Assembly (NCBI GenBank): GCA_946885765.1
Contig: CAMPHD010000268.1
Coordinates: forward strand, 1-5,199
Direction: 5' to 3'
Length of the DNA stretch: 5,199 nucleotides
Source: an uncultured Thalassospira sp.
GTDB lineage: Bacteria > Pseudomonadota > Alphaproteobacteria > Rhodospirillales_A > Thalassospiraceae
Under the pieces are notes generated by a model that saw nothing but the letters and a program-made list of their open reading frames with translations, made no database searches and had not been told where the DNA came from. The position numbers and the translations under genes are program-made. Of this stretch, positions 1-5,199 are shown in pieces (positions within the stretch are counted from its first letter, which is position 1; each line of letters begins with the position of its first letter).

Positions 1-1370
1 GGCGTATACCATGCCCCGGCAACGCGTTTGGATAGTTCGCCAAGTGTAGGGTAGGGCGCGATCATTCCGGCAATGGCACCGATCTTCATTTTTTTCGATA
101 TCGCCAGCGACCACAGTCCGATCAGTTCCCCGGCTTGATGGCCGACAATACCCGCCCCAAGGATTTTTCCCTTTGGGGTAGTGATGACTTTGATAAAGCC
201 TTTGGTTCGGGCTTCGGCCCTTGCACGGTCATTTTCGGCATAGTCCCAGGTCACGACCCGGATTGCATCACCGAACTTTTCGCGTGCAGCCGTTTCGTTC
301 AGGCCGACTTGCGCCAGTTCCGGGCTGGTATATGTCACCCAGGGAACCGCGCTATGATCAATTTTGGCAGGCAACCGGAACAAAGCATTGCGGATAACAA
401 TGCCGGCGTCATAACCGGCCATATGGGTAAATTGCAGGCCGCCGGTAACATCGCCAATGGCAAATATCTTCCGGTTGCTTGTGCGCAGGCGACTGTCTAC
501 CTCGATCCCGCGCGGGCTGTATGTGACGCCAGCTTCATCAAGACCAAGATTGTCGACCGTTGGCTTGCGTCCGGCGGCAATCAGAAGGTGACTGCCTTCA
601 ATCGTGATTTCTGTGCCATCGCGTTCGATCATGACGCGGATCTGGTCATCATGGGTTTCGATCCGCTTGGTTTTGACCTTTTCATAAAGGCTTATGCCCG
701 CCGTCTCGATCTCGTCCCGGATCACGGCAACCAGATCGGGATCGTCCTTGGGAAGGATCGTGAACATTTCGATCAGGGTAACCCGCGCACCAAGTTCGTG
801 ATGTGCCTGTGCCATTTCAAGGCCTATCGGGCCGCCGCCGATGATGATCAGGTGATCCGGGCAGGTACGGTTTTCAAAGATCGTTTCGTTGGTAAAGAAC
901 GGAACATCGGCGATGCCGTCAATCGGTGGCACCGCAGCCCGCGAGCCGGTGGCAATGACAAACCGCTTTGCCTGCACGCGTTTGCCATCGGCTATGACTT
1001 CGCCGGGACCAGTAAACCGGGCTTCTGCCTGAATGACAGTACAGCCAAGCTTTTCAAACCGTTCAACCGAGTCATGGGGTGCAATATCGGCAATGACCGA
1101 ACGGACATGATCCATGACATGCGCAAAGTTGGCAGAAACCGGGCCTGTGGTGATGCCAAACTGCGATGCTGCCCGTGCGTTGCTTGCGGCATGGCTTGCA
1201 GCCAGCAGGGCCTTTGACGGGACACAGCCGGTATTAAGGCAGTCCCCCCCCATCTTGCCTTTCTCGATCAGGACAACGCCTGCCCCCATTTGCACGGCCC
1301 CTGCGGCAACGGAAAGCCCGCCGGATCCGGCGCCGATTACACAGATGTCGGTTTTGATCACATCATTCAT
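1..1370 (-). CDS. MerA-like FAD-dependent pyridine nucleotide-disulfide oxidoreductase (3' end cut by window edge)
   Basis: This is a class I flavoprotein disulfide reductase of the dihydrolipoamide dehydrogenase/mercuric reductase group. The frame runs open from ATG at 1370 to the left edge, giving 456 complete codons; such enzymes usually have about 460-480 residues, so only a short tail is missing. In order it shows an FAD-binding GAGSGG (residues 13-18) with Glu36 at the end of beta-2, the redox-active disulfide Cys44/Cys49 in GGDCLNTGCVPSK, ATGS (140-143), a second nucleotide fold GGGPIG (178-183) with Glu201 suggesting NADH preference, and the second FAD motif AIGD (304-307). The C-terminal interface motif reads APYPTLGE (438-445), with Tyr440 where lipoamide dehydrogenases carry the catalytic His, as in mercuric reductases. 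There is no N-terminal HMA domain, and the Cys pair found at the MerA C-terminus cannot be checked. The start overlaps the stop of the upstream membrane-protein gene. The fold is certain; the substrate is unknown. Confidence 0.93.
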   Translation of the reverse strand, partial: MNDVIKTDICVIGAGSGGLSVAAGAVQMGAGVVLIEKGKMGGDCLNTGCVPSKALLAASHAASNARAASQFGITTGPVSANFAHVMDHVRSVIADIAPHDSVERFEKLGCTVIQAEARFTGPGEVIADGKRVQAKRFVIATGSRAAVPPIDGIADVPFFTNETIFENRTCPDHLIIIGGGPIGLEMAQAHHELGARVTLIEMFTILPKDDPDLVAVIRDEIETAGISLYEKVKTKRIETHDDQIRVMIERDGTEITIEGSHLLIAAGRKPTVDNLGLDEAGVTYSPRGIEVDSRLRTSNRKIFAIGDVTGGLQFTHMAGYDAGIVIRNALFRLPAKIDHSAVPWVTYTSPELAQVGLNETAAREKFGDAIRVVTWDYAENDRARAEARTKGFIKVITTPKGKILGAGIVGHQAGELIGLWSLAISKKMKIGAIAGMIAPYPTLGELSKRVAGAWYT

Positions 1371-2158
1371 CAGGTGCTGGCCCCGCCATCGCGGTTACGG
1401 AATTTCTTATAGATCACCGGAACCAGTGCCAGAATGGCAAGGCCGATGATCGGGGTCAGAATCCTGGGTTCAAAAATAATGCCAAGATCGGGGGTCTTTC
1501 CCTGATCAAACAGGGCACCCAGGCCATCCCCGATGGAAACATAAACAAATGTTCCCGGAATAATGCCAATCGCAGTTCCCAGCACGAAGGAACGAAACTT
1601 CACGCCCAGCAAAGCCGGAACGAGATTGACCAGCCAGAACGGAAACAGCGGCACAAGACGCAAGACCATCAGGTAGCTGAAGGCGTTTTCGGCAAAACCG
1701 GCTTCCATCCTGCGGATCGTGTTTCCCGCCTTCGCATGCATCAAATCATAAAATGCGTAACGTGCCGCCAGATAAACTACCGTTGCACCGATGGTGGCGG
1801 CAATGACGACATAGGTCGTGCCAAGCCATGCACCAAACAGGAAGCCGCCAACAATGGTCAAAAGCGATCCGACCGGAAGCGACAGGGCAACAGCGATTAC
1901 GTATGTCAGCATGAAGACGGCAATGCTTGAAACCGGATTACCGGCGACGAAAGTCTGAAGGATATCGCGATTCTCGCGCAGGGTATCGAACGAAAAGTAA
2001 TCGACAGTTCCACTTGCCCACGCCAATGCCAGTCCGGCAATCAGGACCGAAACCGGCAGTAATTTGCGCCATAAAGAAGCACCGGTAGTCTTTGTCTGAC
2101 CGGGGCCGGGGTGATCGTGGGGATGGTGGTTTGCCGTCATTGTTTGCGTCTTGGTCAT
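1370..2158 (-). CDS. TVP38/TMEM64 (DedA-superfamily) integral membrane protein
   Basis: A 262-residue inner-membrane protein of the TVP38/TMEM64 (SNARE-associated/VTT domain) family. After a hydrophilic tail with a histidine cluster (HHPHDH, residues 11-16), a first transmembrane helix spans about 33-50. The conserved core follows: helices at about 78-95 and 97-130 containing GGFLFG (104-109), the RLVPLFPF loop (167-174) followed by Asn178, a helix with GIIPGTFVY (198-206), and a last helix at about 234-251 ending in a basic cytoplasmic tail. Some family members act in lipid or undecaprenyl-phosphate flipping; that is not shown here. I chose ATG 2158 because AAGG lies 11 bases upstream. The longer frame from ATG 2227 (285 residues) has no Shine-Dalgarno and its extra residues are not hydrophobic. 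ATG 2140 is also possible, but starting there would remove only six residues and keep the His cluster. The stop TGA shares its A with the ATG of the downstream reductase (TGATG), implying an operon and translational coupling. Confidence 0.9.
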   Translation of the reverse strand: MTKTQTMTANHHPHDHPGPGQTKTTGASLWRKLLPVSVLIAGLALAWASGTVDYFSFDTLRENRDILQTFVAGNPVSSIAVFMLTYVIAVALSLPVGSLLTIVGGFLFGAWLGTTYVVIAATIGATVVYLAARYAFYDLMHAKAGNTIRRMEAGFAENAFSYLMVLRLVPLFPFWLVNLVPALLGVKFRSFVLGTAIGIIPGTFVYVSIGDGLGALFDQGKTPDLGIIFEPRILTPIIGLAILALVPVIYKKFRNRDGGAST

Positions 2159-2344
2159 TGATTTTACAGCCTTAACGGCATTCCTGAACGAAGCCGTTCC
2201 AAAGGATTGCATGTCTTGGGCGAACATTAGAGGGAAAAAACGCCGAATGCTTATGAACTGCTTTCACCATTGCGTGAAGGTTCGGAGAGCATATGCATGG
2301 GGAGCCGAAACGGTATCTGGTCAAATCAAGCGAATGCGAGGTGC
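2159..2344. other. Divergent intergenic region, part of a 367-bp gap
   Basis: This holds the leader of the minus-strand membrane-protein gene and the upstream flank of the metZ promoter. I see no convincing gene. Two small inverted repeats stand out: TTCAC-N6-GTGAA at 2263-2278, which could be an operator, and GAACG-N4-CGTTC within about 2184-2197, close to the chosen start at 2158. No good sigma-70 promoter is evident for the minus strand. TAATGT just at the alternative ATG 2227 might be a -10, but it has no matching -35. The plus-strand frame that crosses here has no ribosome site and no recognisable product. Confidence 0.5.
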
Positions 2345-2373
2345 TTGACGTTGGGGAAAGCAGGTCGTATCGT
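2345..2373 (+). promoter_or_regulatory. Sigma-70-type promoter of the metZ transcript
   Basis: TTGACG (2345-2350) and TATCGT (2368-2373) are separated by exactly 17 bases. Initiation 7-8 bases downstream would place the transcript start near 2380, immediately before the first paired base of the riboswitch at 2383. That fit with the aptamer boundary is the main support beyond the hexamer match. Confidence 0.7.
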
Positions 2374-2380
2374 CACGCCC

Positions 2381-2434
2381 ATCGTGGGATTTGTCGACCG
2401 GCTTGCGGCCACGTAAAAAATCGCTAAAGAGGGT
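2381..2434 (+). promoter_or_regulatory. SAM-II riboswitch aptamer upstream of metZ
   Basis: This matches the SAM-II (metA motif) pseudoknot, which binds S-adenosylmethionine and represses methionine-biosynthesis genes, mainly in alphaproteobacteria. Stem P1 is CGTGG (2383-2387) with CCACG (2409-2413). The loop carries the characteristic GATTTG (2388-2393) and CCGGCTTGC (2398-2406). The 3' tail after an A-rich linker is CGCTAAAG (2422-2429) followed by GGG (2431-2433). The loop ACC (2397-2399) can pair with tail GGT (2432-2434) as part of the pseudoknot helix. It lies 92 bases upstream of the metZ start and is followed by an intrinsic terminator, so regulation is probably at the transcription level. 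The identification rests on remembered consensus, not on a covariance search. Confidence 0.88.
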
Positions 2435-2448
2435 AACCGTGGCTTCGG

Positions 2449-2480
2449 CCCTGACCCATCGTGCCGGTCAGGGTTTTTTT
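2449..2480 (+). terminator. Intrinsic terminator in the metZ leader (riboswitch expression platform)
   Basis: CCCTGACC (2449-2456) pairs perfectly with GGTCAGGG (2466-2473), and seven T residues follow (2474-2480). G2448 and G2447 can add wobble pairs with the first T residues. It sits between the SAM-II aptamer and the metZ ribosome binding site, with no gene ending just upstream on this strand. It therefore reads as a conditional attenuator: SAM-bound aptamer, premature stop, and less metZ mRNA. Confidence 0.85.
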
Positions 2481-2525
2481 GTGTCCGGCTAGTACCAATA
2501 TGACCGGGCATATAGGAGCGATACG

Positions 2526-3728
2526 ATGACGACCGATAAAAAGGCTTCTGATAAATGGCGGGCCGCCACCCGTTCTGTTCGGGGCGGTACGGCACGCAGC
2601 GGGTTTAACGAAACCTCCGAAGCCATCTTTATGAATTCCGGCTATGTCTATGATACAGCCGCCGAGGCCGAAGCATCCTTTGACGGCACCGGCCCGGAAC
2701 GCTTTGTTTATTCCCGCTTTGCCAATCCGACCGTTGCGATGTTCGAAGAACGTCTGGCGCTGCTTGAAGGTGCGGCTCATTGCCGGGCGACAGCATCGGG
2801 TATGTCGGCGGTTTGGAATGCCTTGATTGCCTGTACCAAAGCCGGTGGGCGTGTTGTCGGTTCGCGAGCCCTGTTCGGCTCGTGCGAATTTATCCTGACA
2901 ACCCTTTTGCCGCGTTTTGGGGTTGAAACCGAACTGGTTGACGGTACCGATCATGCGGCATGGGAAAAGGCGCTGTCCAGACCGGCTGATGCTGTCTTCA
3001 TCGAAACCCCGTCTAACCCGACCCTTGAAGTCATCGATATCGCTTTTGTTGCCGATCTAGCGCATAAGGCCGGTGCGAAGGTGGTTGTCGATAACGTCTT
3101 TGCCACCCCGATTTTGCAAAAGCCGATGGAACTGGGCGCGGACATTGTTGTTTATTCTGCGACCAAGCATATCGATGGTCAGGGGCGCTGTCTTGGTGGT
3201 GCGATCCTGTTTAATGACAAGGAATGGCACGACAACCATCTGACCACTTTCTTGCGTCACACCGGCCCCAGCATGAGCCCGTTTAATGCCTGGGTTCTCC
3301 TGAAAGGGCTCGAGACACTTGGTCTGCGTGTCGATCAGCATATCCGAAATGCAACGGCACTTGCGGAGTTTCTTTCGGAACAGCCGCAGGTATCACGCGT
3401 TATCTATCCGGGGCTCGAAAGTCATCCTCAGCACGAATTGGCCATGAAACAGATGTCTGGTCGTGGTGGTGGATTGATTGCGATCGAGCTTGCCGGTGGT
3501 AAATCTGCTGCCTTCTCGTTACTTGATAATCTGCAGCTTATTGATATCTCGAACAATCTTGGTGATGCCAAAAGTCTTGCGACCCATCCTTGGACCACGA
3601 CCCATCAGCGTGTTCCGGCTGAAGACAAGATCACGATGGGGATTACCGAAGGCATGCTGCGCCTCTCCGTCGGGTTAGAGGATATTGATGATCTGAAAGA
3701 AGATCTGAGCGCAGCGTTGCGCGTATAA
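2526..3728 (+). CDS. metZ: O-succinylhomoserine sulfhydrylase (MetZ)
   Basis: A PLP enzyme of the Cys/Met metabolism family that joins O-succinylhomoserine and sulfide to give homocysteine, the direct-sulfhydrylation route to methionine in the cytosol. The 400-residue length is normal. Visible landmarks are YSR (62-64, phosphate binding from the neighbouring subunit), ASGMSA (90-95), ETPSNPT (160-166), Asp189 in VVDN (PLP ring nitrogen), and the Schiff-base Lys214 in SATKHIDGQGR. The segments NLGDAKSLATHP (344-355) and TEGMLRLSVGLED (374-386) favour MetZ over MetB or MetC. The start is supported by AGGAG (2514-2518) seven bases upstream. The gene lies behind a SAM-II riboswitch and attenuator, consistent with feedback from the pathway end product. 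A strong terminator 30 bases after the stop makes it probably monocistronic. Acyl preference (succinyl versus acetyl) is inferred from family resemblance. Confidence 0.95.
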   Translation: MTTDKKASDKWRAATRSVRGGTARSGFNETSEAIFMNSGYVYDTAAEAEASFDGTGPERFVYSRFANPTVAMFEERLALLEGAAHCRATASGMSAVWNALIACTKAGGRVVGSRALFGSCEFILTTLLPRFGVETELVDGTDHAAWEKALSRPADAVFIETPSNPTLEVIDIAFVADLAHKAGAKVVVDNVFATPILQKPMELGADIVVYSATKHIDGQGRCLGGAILFNDKEWHDNHLTTFLRHTGPSMSPFNAWVLLKGLETLGLRVDQHIRNATALAEFLSEQPQVSRVIYPGLESHPQHELAMKQMSGRGGGLIAIELAGGKSAAFSLLDNLQLIDISNNLGDAKSLATHPWTTTHQRVPAEDKITMGITEGMLRLSVGLEDIDDLKEDLSAALRV

Positions 3729-3758
3729 GAAATCGCAGATGCGTTAAACGCCCTGATC

Positions 3759-3795
3759 AGGCGGTCCGTAATCTGCACGGACCGCCTTTTGTTTT
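3759..3795 (+). terminator. Intrinsic terminator after metZ
   Basis: An 11-bp perfect stem, AGGCGGTCCGT (3759-3769) with ACGGACCGCCT (3777-3787), closes a seven-base loop and is followed by TTTTGTTTTT. It begins 30 bases after the metZ stop. It separates metZ from apaG, so apaG needs its own promoter somewhere in 3796-3942. I saw TTGACT at 3854-3859 there but no well-spaced -10. Confidence 0.9.
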
Positions 3796-3942
3796 TCGAT
3801 GCTTTATGTGATCGGGATCGCAATTTAATGACAGACATCTGGCGCTCGGGGCATTGACTGTCTAAATATGGCCCAAGCATTGCTAAAACAGCGCAACGCC
3901 CTTGGCAGAAGGACCGGAATAAGAATTGGCCTGGAGTTTTGC

Positions 3943-4335
3943 ATGTACTCATCCGTAACCCGTGACATCAAAGTATCCGTGCAACCGGTGTTTCTTGACG
4001 AACAGTCGGACCCGGACAGCCATCGCTATGTCTGGGCGTACCGGGTTGTCATCGAAAATCAGGGGCCCAAAACCGTACAGCTTTTAAACCGTTACTGGCG
4101 CATTACTGATTCCCGTGGTTCGACACAGGAAGTGCGTGGATCGGGTGTGGTCGGCGAACAGCCGGTTCTGGCCAGTGGCGAAAGTTTCAATTACACAAGC
4201 GGCGCACCACTGGCGACGCCAAGCGGTTTTATGGTCGGGACCTATGAAATGACTGATATGAATGGAAACCGGTTTGATATTGAAATTCCGGCCTTTTCGC
4301 TCGACAGTCCGCATAGCCAGCGCACCGTTAATTAA
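3943..4335 (+). CDS. apaG: ApaG domain protein
   Basis: A 130-residue ApaG protein, the usual length for the family, made of a single immunoglobulin-like beta-sandwich domain. Family-typical segments are the N-terminal [15 protein letters not shown], then [48 protein letters not shown], and near the end [26 protein letters not shown]. ApaG is linked genetically to Co2+ resistance and Mg2+ efflux in enterobacteria, but its biochemical role is not settled. It resembles the domain of FBXO3-type proteins. ATG 3943 is chosen because GGAG (3933-3936) lies six bases upstream and the family N-terminus begins there. An in-frame ATG at 3868 would add 25 basic residues without a ribosome site and unlike ApaG. 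folE follows 67 bases downstream on the same strand with no strong terminator between, so cotranscription is possible. Confidence 0.93.
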   Translation: MYSSVTRDIKVSVQPVFLDEQSDPDSHRYVWAYRVVIENQGPKTVQLLNRYWRITDSRGSTQEVRGSGVVGEQPVLASGESFNYTSGAPLATPSGFMVGTYEMTDMNGNRFDIEIPAFSLDSPHSQRTVN

Positions 4336-4402
4336 ATGAATTAACAGAATACAGGGTCGGGAGCACATGACCCACAGGACAGAGTTATAAAGAGGAAACC
4401 AT

Positions 4403-4993
4403 ATGTGCAGCGAAACCAGCGCCGTTAAACGTCCATCGCGCGAAGAAGCAGAAGAAGCCGTCCGTACCCTGCTTCGTTGGGCGGGGGACGATCCTGACCG
4501 CGAAGGTCTGCGCGGAACGCCAGACCGTGTCGTGCGGTCTTACGGCGAATTTTTCGCAGGTTATCAACAGGACCCGGCTGACATTCTGCGTCGGACTTTC
4601 GAAGAAACCGACGGTTACGACGAGATGGTCGTGCTGCGCGATATCCGGGTCGAATCCTATTGCGAACACCACATGGTCCCGATCATCGGTGTCGCCCATG
4701 TTGCTTATCTGCCGCGCCGCCGAGTTGTTGGCATTTCCAAGCTTGCCCGCGTGGTCGAAGTTTATGCCAAGCGGTTGCAAATTCAGGAAAAAATGACGGC
4801 ACAGGTCGCCAACACCATTCAGGAAGAACTTGATCCGCTGGGTGTTGCTGTCGTGATTGATGCCAATCATCAATGCATGAGTACACGCGGCGTTCACAAG
4901 ACCGGTGTTTCGATGGTGACCAGCCGGATGCTTGGTGCCTTTCGTGATGACCCGATCACGCGACGCGAGTTTTTTGCAATGATCGGCCGCTAG
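4403..4993 (+). CDS. folE: GTP cyclohydrolase I, type 1 (FolE)
   Basis: Converts GTP to 7,8-dihydroneopterin triphosphate and formate, the first step to tetrahydrofolate and a source of precursor for queuosine. It is a cytosolic toroidal decamer in this family. The 196 residues are normal for the bacterial enzyme. The zinc ligands are visible as Cys87 and His90 in SYCEHH and Cys158 in NHQCMSTRG. His89 and His156 match the catalytic histidines of the E. coli enzyme, and Ser112, Lys113 and Arg116 in GISKLAR match its substrate-phosphate contacts. The intact zinc Cys residues place it with FolE rather than the metal-flexible FolE2 family. ATG 4403 follows AGAGGA (4391-4396) at six bases. It may share a transcript with apaG. 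The gap holds only a weak GGGTC-N10-GACCC hairpin (4354-4373), and I see no folate riboswitch. A long hairpin terminates it downstream. Confidence 0.96.
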   Translation: MCSETSAVKRPSREEAEEAVRTLLRWAGDDPDREGLRGTPDRVVRSYGEFFAGYQQDPADILRRTFEETDGYDEMVVLRDIRVESYCEHHMVPIIGVAHVAYLPRRRVVGISKLARVVEVYAKRLQIQEKMTAQVANTIQEELDPLGVAVVIDANHQCMSTRGVHKTGVSMVTSRMLGAFRDDPITRREFFAMIGR

Positions 4994-5008
4994 GTTTTTC
5001 TGTTTTCA

Positions 5009-5046
5009 ATGAACAAAGGCCGCCCCGAAAGGCGGCCTTTGTTCAT
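5009..5046. terminator. Bidirectional hairpin terminator between folE and the convergent cytochrome gene
   Basis: A perfect 16-bp inverted repeat, ATGAACAAAGGCCGCC (5009-5024) and its complement (5031-5046), encloses a six-base loop. The GC core GGCCGCC is flanked by AAA on one side and TTT on the other, so either transcript yields a GC-rich stem followed by a short U-rich stretch (TTTGTT). It lies 15 bases after the folE stop and 14 bases after the stop of the opposing gene, as expected for a shared terminator of convergent genes. Confidence 0.87.
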
Positions 5047-5060
5047 ATGCAATGTTATGT

Positions 5061-5199
5061 TCAGTCGGCACGAAACTGCTGATGGCAGGATTTGCAAGTT
5101 TGCAGCACGTTGCGGAACGCATCGTTAAATTGATCGGCATCGTCGCTGCCCGATGCGACATCTTTGGCGGCAATCGTCTTAAGCATGTCGGCATTTATG
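5061..5199 (-). CDS. Cytochrome c'/c556-type protein, C-terminal 45 residues (5' part beyond window)
   Basis: Reading leftwards from the right edge, the frame ends at TGA (5063-5061) and gives 45 residues finishing FRNVLQTCKSCHQQFRAD. A CxxCH haem c attachment site close to the C-terminus, preceded by an amphipathic helix and followed by a Phe/Tyr-Arg, is the hallmark of the cytochrome c' family (class II c-type, four-helix bundle). In these the His of CxxCH is the proximal haem ligand. Such proteins are periplasmic and implicated in nitric oxide binding or electron transfer. The signal peptide and the first three helices lie outside the window, so whether it is a five-coordinate c' or a six-coordinate c556 cannot be decided. 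It is convergent with folE. Confidence 0.85.
   Translation of the reverse strand, partial: INADMLKTIAAKDVASGSDDADQFNDAFRNVLQTCKSCHQQFRAD

Noticed and set aside
135..1217. A 360-codon plus-strand open frame
   Set aside because: It lies wholly antisense to the reductase gene, whose motifs are unmistakable. Its translation shows no recognisable family and no ribosome site precedes it; it is a shadow of the codon pattern.
2151..2348. A small plus-strand open frame in the divergent intergenic region
   Set aside because: It has no Shine-Dalgarno, overlaps the opposing gene's start and ends at the metZ promoter. The translation has no recognisable features.
2424..2954. A 176-codon minus-strand open frame
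   Set aside because: It runs antisense through the riboswitch, the terminator and the metZ start. The product is low-complexity and unlike any family I know.
3868..3942. An N-terminal extension of ApaG from the upstream in-frame ATG
   Set aside because: No ribosome site precedes 3868, the extra residues do not resemble ApaG, and ATG 3943 has a well-placed GGAG and the usual family length.
4328..4335. An eight-base AT palindrome (TTAATTAA) at the apaG stop
   Set aside because: It is simply the last Asn codon plus stop with neighbouring bases; there is no other support for a regulatory role.
4336..4402. A folate or other riboswitch upstream of folE
   Set aside because: The gap is only 67 bases and holds one weak 5-bp hairpin. 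No known aptamer core could be recognised.
5006..5194. A 62-codon minus-strand open frame at the right end
   Set aside because: It is in a different frame from the partial cytochrome with its CxxCH motif and reads straight through the bidirectional terminator.

Overview
The window looks like a chromosomal stretch of an alphaproteobacterium. The SAM-II riboswitch ahead of a metZ-type gene is characteristic of that class, and metZ beside apaG is an arrangement I associate with it. The moderate GC (low to mid 50s by eye) and the protein style would suit a Rhodospirillales member such as Thalassospira, but that is a guess from memory and was not searched. I see no mobile element, CRISPR array, tRNA or rRNA. 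The reading frames are intact except where the window edges cut two genes.

Left third (1-2158, minus strand): a two-gene unit. A TVP38/TMEM64 (DedA-superfamily) membrane protein with a histidine-rich N-terminal tail comes first. Its stop codon overlaps by one base the start of a mercuric-reductase-like flavoprotein disulfide reductase. The reductase is cut by the left edge shortly before its C-terminus. The tight coupling suggests one redox or membrane function, but the substrate cannot be told from sequence.

Middle (2159-3790): a divergent intergenic region carries, on the plus strand, a TTGACG-17-TATCGT promoter, a SAM-II riboswitch, and an intrinsic terminator with a seven-T run. These are followed by metZ (O-succinylhomoserine sulfhydrylase) with a strong ribosome binding site. 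The layout reads as S-adenosylmethionine feedback on homocysteine synthesis by premature termination. A possible antiterminator pairing can be drawn by hand. A strong terminator closes metZ.

Right third (3791-5199): apaG and folE (GTP cyclohydrolase I) lie in the same direction 67 bases apart. A 16-bp-arm hairpin then separates folE from a convergent minus-strand gene. Only the last 45 codons of that gene are present; they end in a CxxCH haem site near the C-terminus, as in cytochrome c'/c556.

Most of the window is ordinary housekeeping sequence. The parts most worth a second look are the metZ leader and the TVP38/reductase pair.
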